51,798 nucleotides of DNA from contig ADNK01001920.1 of NCBI GenBank assembly GCA_000320545.1, positions 1 through 51,798 on the forward strand, in the 5' to 3' direction. This document shows, piece after piece, positions 32,801-43,940 of the stretch (positions are counted from its first letter, which is position 1; each line of letters opens with the position of its first letter). Below the pieces are notes generated by a model. It saw only the letters and a program-made list of their open reading frames with translations. It searched no databases and was not told the origin of the DNA. The DNA comes from Bigelowiella natans CCMP2755 (Eukaryota; Cercozoa; Chlorarachniophyceae). A program made the position numbers and the translations under genes.

Positions 32801-35188
32801 CGTGCTGGCGGAGCTAGAGACTCTTCCAGGAATCGCCACCGACATCAAGAACACGATGGAGGGCAAGGGGCTCAGCAGCAACCAAGCTAACTCTCCCAAC
32901 TCCGACGAGAAAACAACATCCTCAGCTCACCGGACGCCCTCCTCGGATGTGCTAGCATGCCTCAAGTACCAGTATGTGGTCTCCTGCCAGGTCTATGGCC
33001 GCCAGAAGGAGGAGAACGACCCCAAGGCGAAGGACATCGAGTTCCTACTGCACAAGTTCCCAAATCTCCGCGTCGCGTACATCGACAACAAGAAGGAGGA
33101 GGGGAAGGGCGGCGAGCTCAAGAGCAAGTACTACTCCTGCCTGATCAAAGCGGCGCCGAGGAAGGACGCGGCCACCGACGACCTCAGCTCGCCGATGATG
33201 AGCGAAGAGAAACCAACGTCAACCCGCAGCTCCTCTACCATTGCCCGCAAGAACGCCGAGGCTGACGACGAATGGAACGATGATGGCGACGACGGGCAGG
33301 GCAGCGGCGGCATCGAGACCGTGTACCGCGTTGAGCTCCCCGGCAACCCCATCATCGGGGAGGGTAAGCCCGAGAACCAAAACCACGCCATAATCTTCAC
33401 GCGCGGCGAGTTCGTCCAGGCGATCGACATGAACCAGGAGGGCTACTTCGAGGAGGCGGTCAAGATGCGGAACCTGATGGAGGAGTTTGACAAGCGGGAC
33501 AGCCGCAAGCCGACCACGATCGTCGGGTTCCGGGAGCACATCTTCACCGGCGGCCTGAGCTCCATCGCCAACTACATGGCCATGCAGGAGGGCTGCTTCG
33601 TCTCCCTCGGGCAGCGCGTGCTCCACGATCCGCTCAAGATCCGGCTGCACTACGGCCACCCCGACCTCTTTGACAAGCTCTTCTACATGACGAGGGGCGG
33701 GGTTTCGAAGGCGTCCAAGGGGATCAACCTCTCCGAGGACATCTTCGCCGGGTTTAACACGGTGCTGCGCGGCGGGCACGTCTCCTTTAAGGAGTACATC
33801 CAGTGCGGCAAGGGCCGTGACGTCGGCCTCCAGCAGCTCTACAAGTTTGAGGGGAAGCTCAGCTGCGGGAACGCGATGCAGAGCCTCACGAGGGACATGT
33901 ACCGCATATGCCGCTCCGTGGACTTCCTCAAGCTGATGTCGTTCTTCTACGGCGGCATCGGCTTCTACATCTCGACCCTGCTCGCGGTGTGGGGGCTGTA
34001 CGCCTTCTGCTACCAGCGCGTCCTCATCGCTGCCCTCAACCTGTCGCTCCCCAAGTCGTTCATCGGCATCTACACCGTCGGCTACTGGATCGGAACGATG
34101 GGGATACTGCTCACGCTGCCGATCATCTGCTCGATCGGGCTGGAGCGCGGCAGCTGGAAGGCGATCTGCAAGGTGCTGTACATGCTCATCTCCGGGGGCC
34201 CGCTGTTCTTCATGTTCCACATGGGGACCAAGGCGCACTACTTCGCCCGCACCATTCTGTCGGGGGGGGCCAAGTACCGGCCCACCGGGCGCGGCTTCGT
34301 CGCGGACCATACCAAGTTCGCCGAGCTGTTCCGGTTCTACTCGCACTCGCACTTCCAAGGCGCCGTGGAGATGGTGCTGCTGCTGATTCTGTACGGGATC
34401 TTCGATCGGCGCGTCAAGCACTACTGGGCGGTGACCTGGTGCGCGTGGGTGATCGTGCTCTCCTGGCTCTCGGCGCCCATATGGCTGAACCCGATGACCT
34501 TCGACTGGGAGCAGGTGGTGAGCGACACCAAGGACTTCATGAAGTGGATGGGAAGGCCCGAGGGCGGGAGCGACCGCTGCTGGAGGACGTGGTGGGTGGA
34601 GGAGAACAACTTCGTGGACCCCCTGCCCTTCTCCAGCAAGATGCTCTGCGCGATCCTCTCGCTGCGGCACTCGGTGAGCGCGCTCTGCATCTTTTGGTAC
34701 TCGGGCGTCGGCTTGATGAGCCCCACGGTGTGGGGTTGTGCCGGCTTCATGGTGATGATCGTCGGCTACTACTCTCTCGCCAATAGGCCCGTCGCCGCCT
34801 CGCAGCTGTGCTTCGTGAGAGGTCTCAAATCCCTCTATGTCACGGTGACGTTCGCGCTGTTCGTGATTCTGCTCGTGATCTCGCCCCCAACCAAGCACAC
34901 GATTAAGAAGACCCTGCTCGTCTTCATCGCCATCGTATACCTTCTGTGCACATTCTCCTCGTTCAGCCTGTCCTTTGGATATCGGTAGAGTCCATTCACT
35001 AGAAGAGTAGTAGCAGTAGTAGTTGTTGTTGTTGTTGTTGTTCTGGTGGTGGTGGTGGTGGTATTGGGGGGGGTGGGAGCGTTACAGCCGAGGTATTTAT
35101 TTAATAAAGGACGAAACGAATTTGATGATAATGTTTATGGTTTCTATGTTATCTGAAGCCTATTCCCCTCATTCGCTCTCCCCCCCCC

Positions 35189-35226
<38 letters not shown>

Positions 35227-35986
35227 GTCTCTCTCTCAGATTCGGCGCAGTGCAAGCGCTTTCTCGGCTGTACGATTACATCATCGGGTTGACGCTGCTG
35301 GGGTTCGTCGCTTTTGGTTCGTTGCTGGTCGTGCCTTCTTGGATCCAGACTCGACTCCTCTTCCACAATGCTTTCTCCAAGGTGACATGCCGTGTGGGTG
35401 GGTGGGTGCTGCGTTCTTTCGCATGCTTGTCTTTCGCATGCTTGTCTTCTCCCTCCATTTCCCCCTCCTCTGTATCATTCCTCTCTCTTTTTAGTGTATA
35501 CTCGCAGTGGTAGCAGCAGTCGTAACTGTTACTATATCCAATTCAGGGTGTGTTGATCGATGACCTCTTGAGGGGGGGAGGCAACCAAAAACAGCAGCAA
35601 CAGCAGCAGTCCGTCGAGGTCAAGACGTCCTCGCTCCAACAGGAGCAGCAAATGATGATGGCCTTAACGAAGCAGCGAGGCCCATCGCCAGCCGGGAGAC
35701 ACAGCTATCAGAAGGCCGTCAGCTCGCGCAAAAGTAGCAGCGCAAGTATAAAGACGAAGAAAGGCCCAGGTAACTGCGCCGACACCATTTCGCCCGAACC
35801 GCCTCTCCCTTCCTCCTCTGATGTTTGGCCGTGCATCCTACGCTCATCGTGCGCTGTGCCGCCCATGCTCATCATCAATCGTACGTGCATTCTCCCTAAT
35901 CCTCCCTTTCTTTCTCGATCGATACGATAGGTGGGGGACCCGCAAATATGCCGGTTGACACCTCTTTCATCTCCAAGGCTTCGTGA
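27429..35986 (+). CDS. Beta-1,3-glucan synthase (GT48, callose synthase type) with N-terminal TMEM198/DUF4203-like membrane domain
   Basis: GT48 enzymes make beta-1,3-glucan from UDP-glucose at a membrane. Twelve exons: 27429-27703, 27856-27955, 28060-28108, 28288-28394, 28549-28653, 28804-28849, 29053-29278, 29509-29613, 29837-34984, 35240-35381, 35547-35769 and 35931-35986. All phases agree and the sum is 2193 codons plus stop. Residues 1-210 or so form about seven hydrophobic helices with a Gly-rich pattern (LLGGRFPRLWNSIVGCGVGW) like DUF4203/TMEM198. A linker follows, then FGFQLSNKRNQHEHLV (callose synthase N-region), the FKS1 domain (MALIMMIWGEAATMR), membrane helices, and the catalytic block: LTPFYSEDVLY, VYPSEWQNF, RLWATRRGQTLFRTVEGMM, KYQYVVSCQVYG, PGNPIIGEGKPENQNHA, REHIFTGGLSS, SEDIFAGFNTVLRGG, QLYKFEGKLS. 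C-terminal helices end in IQTRLLFHNAFSKG and a Gln/Ser-rich tail. The TGA at 35984 overlaps a good donor (gtgagt), so the last residues are uncertain. Confidence 0.9.
35035..35070. repeat. GTT/GGT tract; CT run at 35193-35222
   Basis: Both lie in the intron after the 5.1-kb exon of the glucan synthase gene; the CT run is just upstream of the acceptor at 35239 and could serve as its pyrimidine tract. Confidence 0.85.
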
Positions 35987-37230
35987 GTCCGCCTACACGC
36001 GGTCGGGCCAGGAGGTGCGAAGAATTAGCCATGCCATCAGCAGTATGAAGGAGTAACTTCATGTGCGGATTGATGGATGGTGAACCGCCCTTACATACGT
36101 ATAGAAATAATAGTTATAGTTGTAGTAGTAGTAAAAATAAATGTTATTATGAGATCATTATTAAGTCTCGAGGAGCGTTCGCTTCTGAAACAAACACGCC
36201 AAAGCAATATCATATATAAACACTGTATAAGCCAACCACCAATCGATAGCAATTAAGATTAGTCCTTATTATAAGAAAGAAGCTCGTCCGTGCAATTAGA
36301 GAGAGATAAGTCTTCAATGTATTTTTTTTTCCCGGTCGTGACTCCGAATCATAGAGACGATTTATGAGCAGCTGTTGCTGCTATCCATTAACAATTCAGT
36401 ATACAATATACAAATATGTGACGGTCAGCCCGTTGGTATGTCTGTGAAAGTTGCACCAACTGCTATTTAGATGTATCAAGTTCTGTCTAACACCAGCGAC
36501 AGCATGGCAATTTACTGAAATAATCCATATCGCATAAATTGCTCTGTGCATCGGCGCTGCAGTCCCTCATTGCATGCATGTTGACTGAACTAAGCTAGTA
36601 AGACGGCGCACTCCAGACTGCACTTATGTGGTGCGCTCATTCTGCAAATGAAATTGGAGAGATTTAGAGATTTCGCTTGTGAGCACTACACCTTGACACG
36701 GCTAAACGGATCCCAAATTCGAGCTCACAAGCTAGCTAGCTAGCTAACAACCAGGCTAGCAGGGCCGCCAGTCCAGCTAGCCAGTAGCAGTGCTAGCTAG
36801 CTACCCAGACTTCATGACTGACAACTCTGAAACTACCGTCTAGCCGTGCTAGGGTGGCAGTTTCTGAGGCCTCGCATGCGGGTGCGCTGCGACGCACACG
36901 TCTAGCTAGACGTGGATGTGCCGATGCCACTTGCCAGCTTGCCTGGCTGCGCTTCTGGCTGGCGGCTGGATTATCGCTGTCTAGCTCTGAGCTGTGTGTG
37001 CTAGCAAGGTTGGACATGCCGGCATGCGCATCGCTGTGGAATAGTGGAGCAGGTTTGGGCTGTGCACACACACCTGGTCAAAACTGCATAACTGGCCACA
37101 CTGCTAGACTGGCATTCAACATTTTTGAGCCTTTTGGTTCAGCTGCAAGCCACAAAAATGAGAGTTGGACCTTGAAATCAGGCTACCAGGCGCATTGAGT
37201 CCAGCATGCTGAACTGCATGCACGCACACA
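35987..37230. other. Gene-free spacer with CTAG-rich block
   Basis: 3' flank of the glucan synthase, then AT-rich sequence. From about 36710 to 37060 there is a stretch dense in GCTAGCTAGC/CTAGC words (tandem at 36730-36746 and 36793-36802). No credible exon. The retrotransposon inserted at its right end. Confidence 0.5.
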
Positions 37231-37556
37231 TGTAGCGCGTACCACTACGCGGGCACAAGTCACGTGCGACAACAAAGGGGTTGTCGCGGATATAGAATAT
37301 AGATAACGTAGATATTAATACAGCATGGGCACGTGGGTTCCGGCGGGACTCATGGCAGCACACCGGAAGTGTGCTGCCCCACGTGCGGCGGCATTCGCGA
37401 AAGCTTCGCGAATGATTACGCAGTGCACGATTTAATAAAAATATAATCTTTAATAAAAATAAACACAACTCTTCAAAAGGAAGCAAACGTGCCTTCCCCC
37501 CCCCCTGCCTACTTGTGCACGTAGCGCCTCGGCCTGTGAACACCTTACGCGCAACA
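37231..37556 (+). repeat. 5' LTR
   Basis: 326 bp, starts TGTAGC and ends CAACA. By eye identical to the 3' LTR, even in its run of ten C near the end. It contains a palindromic stretch (ATTCGCGAAAGCTTCGCGAAT, 21 bp, at about 37392) and AT-rich AATAAAAATA sequence that could carry promoter and poly(A) signals. Confidence 0.97.
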
Positions 37557-37595
37557 ACCTTTGGCTTCCACACACGGGAAACGATTTGACTAACA

Positions 37596-40436
37596 ATGTC
37601 ACAGCAGCTAGAAGAACAGCAGGACTTTGGCTCGCAGGCCGTGCAAGGGCACGAGCAGAAACAGGAAAGGAAGGGCGATACGGACGCTAAGGAAGGAGGA
37701 GGAACACCTCCACAGGCACCGCCGGGACCAGCACCCGGGATTAAGAAAGCAGATGCAGCAGCAGAGGCACTGGAGAACTTCTACGAGGCGGACGACGAGG
37801 ACGTGGCCGCCGAAAGCAAGAAGGTCGTAATGGCATTACGAGCCTTGCGACCCAGGGCGAGCAACTACGCCAAACTGAAAGTATCGATAGAATACAAGTA
37901 TCAGACACATGATGTTTGGGCAGCTATCATGCAGGACATCATGGATTACGAAGCAGACTTACCTCCAGAGTGGGCAGCTTTGTTTAGGAACGACGGGGGT
38001 CTGGGCGCCTCGCGGGGGACGACCCAGAGCACCGTCAAGCAGCAGCAGCCGGTACAGCGGAACACCCAGTTCATGTCTGTTAAAACAGCACCGGTTATGA
38101 TAACGAAATACAACGGGAAAAGAGGTGAGGCAAGGAGGTGGTGGAAGAACGCTAGGAGTATACTCTGCGACTTTACCCCTAACCCCACCGAAAACGACAA
38201 GCTCAAATGGCTAGCTATAATAAAGCAAGCCATGGACCTTTACGAGACAGGCAGGACCCGGATCAGGCAGCTAGAGAAAATACACACTACAGTTAGTGGG
38301 CTACGAGACGTTGAGGCGATAATGAAGGCTTTTGTAAATGAACAGGATGCTAACTCCCTACCCCAGGCTATTAGAAAATACAGAGCAATGATGCAGCATG
38401 AGAGAGAACCTGTTAGAGACTTTGCCACGCGCTTCCAGGATATGATCGACGAACTACATGATTTTAATTACAACACAGGTGATGATCAGGCAAGGTTTGA
38501 AGAGTTCAAGTTAAAGATAAAGGAATCCACTTACGTTACGGAGAAAGGCTACACCACGATGGAGGCAGCAGTGCAGGCTATATCCCTACGCGAGCAGGAG
38601 CAGGACCGCAAGTTTACCAGCCCTAAGGTACCTGGCATAGGAAACATTAACGCTATTAAGCCGCAGCGAGACTGGTACAAGGACAGGGAAGGTAACCGAC
38701 GTTGCGGATACTGCTCACGTAAAGGGAAACACACCGCTAAAGACTGCAGAGACAGGAAAGAAGGACGACCCAGGATGACGATCAGGCAGCTCAACGAACA
38801 CTACGAGAAGTTAAAGAGAAAGAAAGGCAGAGGACAAGGATATAACAACAGCAAATGGCAAGGCAGCAACAACGGGAAGAACAATAAATATAAGAACAAA
38901 AAGCAGAACAGTATCAATGCTATACAGCAGCAGATAAACGGAATATTAGATCACCTTAAGCAGGCGCCGACGAAGACAGCAGTACCAGCAACGCAGGACC
39001 AAGACAAGCCCATGACCCTAGACGACATAAAGAACTTAGGAGTATGCAACATTAATGACGAAGACGCTAACAGGACTATCAAAGTTGCTATGACCAAGGT
39101 TAAAGTTAAAGACAGCTACGGAGACTACAAGAAACTACCTGCCCTTTGGGATAGTGGCAGCATGCCGAAGTCCTTCATAAGCCTAAGCACAGTAAGAAGG
39201 TTAGGACTATTGGATCAAGTGACTAAGAAAGAACGTAAATATGCTCAAGCAGACGGAAGCTCTTCCATGAAGACCGTCGGTGAGCTAATGCTAAAGCTAC
39301 AGATACCTGGCAGCGACGCGGAGACCCAAATCAAGACCCGAGTAGCCATGACTTTATCCATGGAACTACTCCTCGGACAGGATGCCCTAGAAAAATTAGG
39401 GGGGATCATATCATTCTACAATCACAAGATATACTTTGCTAAGTTGCCAAAGAAGTCAGGCAGGACCATCAGCCAGAACATGATACGGCTTGACGAGTGG
39501 ACCTCTGAGTCAAGCGTTAATGCGTTAGAGTTTATGGACCTAGCGGACAACAAGCTACCTACACCTACCGAGCTACGGAAGAAGAACCCCGGCAAGACCA
39601 TCCGACAGATAACGGAGCTACTGGACAAGACCCCCCCAGCTGATGATTGGGATATCGACAAGGGCAAAAAGTACATTAATAAAATATTAAACGAGAAGTA
39701 CTCTGACATCACCAAGCCGACGACGAAGCCCTCCAGCAAGCTTACCCCAGTAAAGATCGAGCTAAAGAAGGGATACGAAGAGTGCATCATCAATGACCCA
39801 GAACATAGGCGACCGGAAGCGGACTGGGAAAAGATAGAGTGGCAGATCAATGAATGGGCAAAGGAAGGGAAGATAGAGCCAAGCAACTCACCATGGAACG
39901 TGAGACATGTGCTAGCTAAGAAACCTACTTACCCTTTCTTCCGCCTGGCGCACAACTTCATCCGCCACAACCGAGTAATAAAGAGGATCCAGACACCTAC
40001 ACCAAGGATAGATGACGTTATTGAACACGTCATAGGATACAAATACTACTCTTCCCTAGATAAAAATGAATCATACATGCAGACACCCATCCACAAAACC
40101 TCCCGCCCCATTACCGCGTTCTCCAGCAGGCACAGGAAGTGGCACTTCGTCGTATTCCCTTACGGCCTAAGCATATCAGGGGATGCGTTCAGTAGTCAGA
40201 ACTACAGGGCATACACACATGATGGGATGGCGTCTGTGTTGTGGGTGTTTGTGTTTGTGTATGTGGATGATGACATAATATGTACCAACACAGTCGTCGC
40301 TCAGATCTTCCTCCTGGAAAATATATTTATTAGGTTTGCACACTTCGGTTTTACTATAACTACTCCTCGGACAGGATGCCCTAGAAAAATTAGGGGGGAT
40401 CATATCATTCTACAATCACAAGATATACTATGCTAA
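37596..40436 (+). pseudogene. gag-protease-RT part of retrotransposon polyprotein, frame broken
   Basis: Open frame of 946 codons. The first 370 or so residues are Gag-like (Gln/Gly-rich start, helical core). A CCHC zinc knuckle CGYCSRKGKHTAKDC lies near residue 370. An aspartic protease with ALWDSGS is near residue 517 (DSG as the active-site triad). The first part of reverse transcriptase follows, with LAHNFIRHNRVI and the catalytic FVYVDDDII. The frame runs into the tandem duplication at 40358 and ends in 26 unrelated residues. If translated, it lacks RNase H and integrase. Confidence 0.9.
39364..40357 (+). repeat. Tandem duplication, copy 1 (994 bp)
   Basis: Covers the end of protease to the middle of RT. 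Copy 2 is 40358-41351. They differ at several scattered bases (for example around 39442/40436, 39570/40564, 39768/40762), so they are not an exact stutter. 994 is not a multiple of 3, so the second copy is read in another frame. Confidence 0.95.
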
Positions 40437-41351
40437 GTTACCAAAGAAGTCAGGCAGGACCATCAGCCAGAACATGATACGGCTTGACGAGTGGACCTCT
40501 GAGTCAAGCGTTAATGCGTTAGAGTTTATGGACCTAGCGGACAACAAGCTACCTACACCTTCCGAGATACGGAAGAAGAACCCCGGCAAGACCATCCGAC
40601 AGATAACGGAGCTACTGGACAAGACCCCCCCAGCTGATGATTGGGATATCGACAAGGGCAAAAAGTACATTAATAAAATATTAAACGAGAAGTACTCTGA
40701 CATTACCAAGCCGACGACGAAGCCCTCCAGCAAACTTACCCCAGTAAAGATCGAGCTAAAGGAGGGATACGAAGAGTGCATCATCAATGACCCAGAACAT
40801 AGGCGACCGGAAGCGGACTGGGAAAAGATAGAGTGGCAGATCAATGAATGGGCAAAGGAAGGGAAGATAGAGCCAAGCAACTCACCATGGAACGTGAGAC
40901 ATGTGCTAGCTAAGAAACCTACTTACCCTTTCTTCCGCCTGGCGCACAACTTCATCCGCCACAACCGAGTAATAAAGAGGATCCAGACACCTACACCAAG
41001 GATAGATGACGTTATTGAACACGTCATAGGATACAAATACTACTCTTCCCTAGATAAAAATGAATCATACATGCAGACACCCATCCACAAAACCTCCCGC
41101 CCCATTACCGCGTTCTCCAGCAGGCACAGGAAGTGGCACTTCGTCGTATTCCCTTACGGCCTAAGCATATCAGGGGATGCGTTCAGTAGTCAGAACTACA
41201 GGGCATACACACATGATGGGATGGCGTCTGTGTTGTGGGTGTTTGTGTTTGTGTATGTGGATGATGACATAATATGTACCAACACAGTCGTCGCTCAGAT
41301 CTTCCTCCTGGAAAATATATTTATTAGGTTTGCACACTTCGGTTTTACTAT
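40358..41351 (+). repeat. Tandem duplication, copy 2 (994 bp)
   Basis: Continues directly into the rest of RT. The junction at 40357/40358 has at most one or two bases of shared sequence. Confidence 0.95.
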
Positions 41352-43563
41352 TAGACTGCAGAAGTGTACATTCCTAGCTACAAGAATCAAGTGGTGTGGA
41401 TATTACCTGGAGCAAGGCCGCATCACCCCAAACCCCGAGAAAGTAGCAGCACTACAGCAAGCCCCTAAACCTAAGAATGCAAAGGAGTTAAAGTCATTCT
41501 TGCAGACTGCAGCTTGGATACTACGTAGGTTCTCCCCTACCTACGCTAGGACTGCAGCTGCTTTTACTACTGCTTACCGGAAGGAGAACTCTGTAGGCCT
41601 CAGCTTCGCTAAGGTGTGGGCCAAGGCTGGCCTTGATGCCCACTTCGATAACCTAATAAAGTTATGCAGCAACACCCTATTGAATGCTAAGCTAGACACT
41701 ACTAGACCAGCTACCCTATGGACAGACTGGTCTAAGCTAGGTATGGCTGCTGTACTTACCCAAGACCAGCAGATCATACGGGTGTGGGGCAGGGCCTGCA
41801 CAGCAGCTGAGGCCAAGTACAGCCCTACAAAAGGAGAGTATAAAGCCATGACTGAGGCGCAGAGGAAACTAAGATACTACCTGCTGTCGGTGCCCAGCTT
41901 CACCTTAATGACTGACCACAAGCCCCTCCTAGGCATCGACCGCAAGCTCGAAGCGCCTAACGATGAGTATGCAGCTATGAGGGCGGACACGGAAGAGTTT
42001 AGGGACAAGAGGACAGTGGTCTACGCACCAGGAGACAAGCAGCTTGCTGACTATTTCAGCAGGCTGTTCGAAAAGAAAGTCCCTACCCAGGTCACCCCTA
42101 TGGTTAACGCGATTACCTTCGAGGACGGCGACTTCCTGCCTGAGCCAGAGGAGCTCCAGCACCTTCAAGAACACCTGGATAAATACAAACACAAGCATGA
42201 GGTACTTAGTGATAGGATATATGTATACACTAATAATGTTAGGCGTACCTACGTGCCACGGCGGACCAGGGGAGCCCTTCTCTTTACCGCCCATGGACCT
42301 GCACACGTAGGAGAAAACCATATCACTGCTCTACTCTACCATTACTACTGGCCCTACAAGCTAAAAGAGATAAGGACATACCTGCGTGGCTGCAGGTGCT
42401 CCAGCTTGAAGGCGGCAGGCGTCGCCACCAAGGAGTCCAGCAAGAGCCGTGCATCTAAGAAAATCAAAGCAAGGAACTTCTTAGATATCGTGCAAATTGA
42501 TGTTTATAAGTACGATGGCTATCACTACCTTACCTTCGTTGATGTGGCCACTGGAAAGTGCTGGGTTAAAAAGATTATCAAGGTCAACGTTGCTAAGAAG
42601 AACAAAGGCTTATATAAGCAGAGGCTTACTAACTGCTACCGTACCTGGGAGTCTGAGCTCCAGGCTATCCCTGATGAAGTTAGCATAAACAAGATACCAA
42701 AGAAGTTACATGTGGATAATGAGACCTCTCTTCTACAGCTACCACACCCTAATATTGATGCCTCACCTGTACACTATGCCCAGTCCAACTCCAAGGTAGA
42801 GCGACTCCACCGCACCTTGGCCAACCTAAGCAGGATAAATAGCACCACACCAGACAAGATACAAGGGTTAGTAAACGACACCTTCACGTCTGGGGGAGGT
42901 ATCAAGGATAAGGAGAGGGAAGAAGGCGACGACAACGACGACGATACCGAGAGCGAAGACGAGAAGGTCCCGTACGATGGCCGAGTTCTAAAGGAAGGAC
43001 AGTATGTTAGGGCCAAGGTAAATCTGAGATCGAGAAATAAACAAGACCCCTTCTGGGGTGGCGTTGCAAAGGTTACCGAGAGGAAGGGGAGGAAGCAGTA
43101 CTACATCTATGATGGGAACAGGGTCACCTTGCGCCACATCAGTCACCTAAAGAATTATGATATCGGTGAGAAGCTCCTAGAGGATGTTAAAGTAAACCCT
43201 ACTGTGTGGGAGCGAGCAATGCCTTGTTTAGGACCCCGACCTAAGTTCGATGTGGAATATGGAAACAATAAGGTCAGGGTGAACGACGATTGGCGCATGA
43301 AGATTGTCTATCTAGGCTACCCTGGATTACGAAATATGGAGAGGGTAGCTATGAAAATAAAGGACGGAAAATATCAGCTACTCTACCTAGCTGTTCCCGA
43401 CTTACCCTTTGAGCACTGGTATAAGGTCCTGGGGGACCTTGATGCAGAGGGCTGGTATGGACACGAACCTAAGGACGAAGGTGAGTTCTGGGTAAGCGAC
43501 AAAGGAGATAAGGTTAGAGAGGAATCTATTACCTGGTGGTTGGTGAAGTTCCGAAAGCGATGA
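40474..43563 (+). CDS. RT-RNase H-integrase part of retrotransposon polyprotein
   Basis: Open frame of 1029 codons; its first Met lies inside the second duplicate and is probably not a natural start. RT is complete (YVDDD). RNase H follows (LWTDWSKLGMAAVLTQ, LMTDHKPLLGID). Integrase has an HHCC zinc region (HVGENHITALLYHYY, CRCSSLK), then the DDE core: IVQIDVYKYDG, LHVDNETSLL, KVERLHRTL, all three acidic residues present. A GPY/F-like segment (DPFWGGVAKVTERKGRKQYY) is followed by an extra C-terminal domain of about 150 residues rich in Trp, Tyr and Lys that I do not recognise; it is not a clear chromodomain. Translation without the upstream frame is doubtful. Confidence 0.9.
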   Translation: MIRLDEWTSESSVNALEFMDLADNKLPTPSEIRKKNPGKTIRQITELLDKTPPADDWDIDKGKKYINKILNEKYSDITKPTTKPSSKLTPVKIELKEGYEECIINDPEHRRPEADWEKIEWQINEWAKEGKIEPSNSPWNVRHVLAKKPTYPFFRLAHNFIRHNRVIKRIQTPTPRIDDVIEHVIGYKYYSSLDKNESYMQTPIHKTSRPITAFSSRHRKWHFVVFPYGLSISGDAFSSQNYRAYTHDGMASVLWVFVFVYVDDDIICTNTVVAQIFLLENIFIRFAHFGFTIRLQKCTFLATRIKWCGYYLEQGRITPNPEKVAALQQAPKPKNAKELKSFLQTAAWILRRFSPTYARTAAAFTTAYRKENSVGLSFAKVWAKAGLDAHFDNLIKLCSNTLLNAKLDTTRPATLWTDWSKLGMAAVLTQDQQIIRVWGRACTAAEAKYSPTKGEYKAMTEAQRKLRYYLLSVPSFTLMTDHKPLLGIDRKLEAPNDEYAAMRADTEEFRDKRTVVYAPGDKQLADYFSRLFEKKVPTQVTPMVNAITFEDGDFLPEPEELQHLQEHLDKYKHKHEVLSDRIYVYTNNVRRTYVPRRTRGALLFTAHGPAHVGENHITALLYHYYWPYKLKEIRTYLRGCRCSSLKAAGVATKESSKSRASKKIKARNFLDIVQIDVYKYDGYHYLTFVDVATGKCWVKKIIKVNVAKKNKGLYKQRLTNCYRTWESELQAIPDEVSINKIPKKLHVDNETSLLQLPHPNIDASPVHYAQSNSKVERLHRTLANLSRINSTTPDKIQGLVNDTFTSGGGIKDKEREEGDDNDDDTESEDEKVPYDGRVLKEGQYVRAKVNLRSRNKQDPFWGGVAKVTERKGRKQYYIYDGNRVTLRHISHLKNYDIGEKLLEDVKVNPTVWERAMPCLGPRPKFDVEYGNNKVRVNDDWRMKIVYLGYPGLRNMERVAMKIKDGKYQLLYLAVPDLPFEHWYKVLGDLDAEGWYGHEPKDEGEFWVSDKGDKVREESITWWLVKFRKR

Positions 43564-43614
43564 AGGTCTAAGGGAATAAGGAAGGAAGGAAGGAGCAACG
43601 TGACTTGGGGGAGG

Positions 43615-43940
43615 TGTAGCGCGTACCACTACGCGGGCACAAGTCACGTGCGACAACAAAGGGGTTGTCGCGGATATAGAATATAGATAACGTAGATATT
43701 AATACAGCATGGGCACGTGGGTTCCGGCGGGACTCATGGCAGCACACCGGAAGTGTGCTGCCCCACGTGCGGCGGCATTCGCGAAAGCTTCGCGAATGAT
43801 TACGCAGTGCACGATTTAATAAAAATATAATCTTTAATAAAAATAAACACAACTCTTCAAAAGGAAGCAAACGTGCCTTCCCCCCCCCCTGCCTACTTGT
43901 GCACGTAGCGCCTCGGCCTGTGAACACCTTACGCGCAACA
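43615..43940 (+). repeat. 3' LTR
   Basis: 326 bp, matches the 5' LTR base for base by eye. Confidence 0.97.

Larger units (their letters stand above)
37231..43940 (+). mobile_element. Ty3/gypsy LTR retrotransposon, structurally complete but duplicated inside
   Basis: A 6.7-kb element: 5' LTR 37231-37556, gag-pol region 37596-43563, polypurine tract GGGGGAGG just before the 3' LTR 43615-43940. The order zinc knuckle, protease, RT, RNase H, integrase is that of Ty3/gypsy. The flanks ACACA (37226-37230 and 43940-43944, one base shared with the LTR end) are a plausible 4-5 bp target duplication, though the target is CA-rich. A 994-bp tandem duplication (39364-40357 and 40358-41351) breaks the reading frame. 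Confidence 0.95.

Noticed and set aside
33219-34898. Long open frame of 559 codons on the minus strand
   Set aside because: It lies antisense to the GC-rich catalytic exon of the glucan synthase, has a biased Arg/Glu/Val/His composition, and contains no recognisable domain. It is a shadow of GC-rich third positions.
40474-40476. ATG at 40474 as the genuine start of a separate pol gene
   Set aside because: The same ATG exists in frame inside copy 1 of the duplication (39480), where it is an internal Met of the polyprotein.
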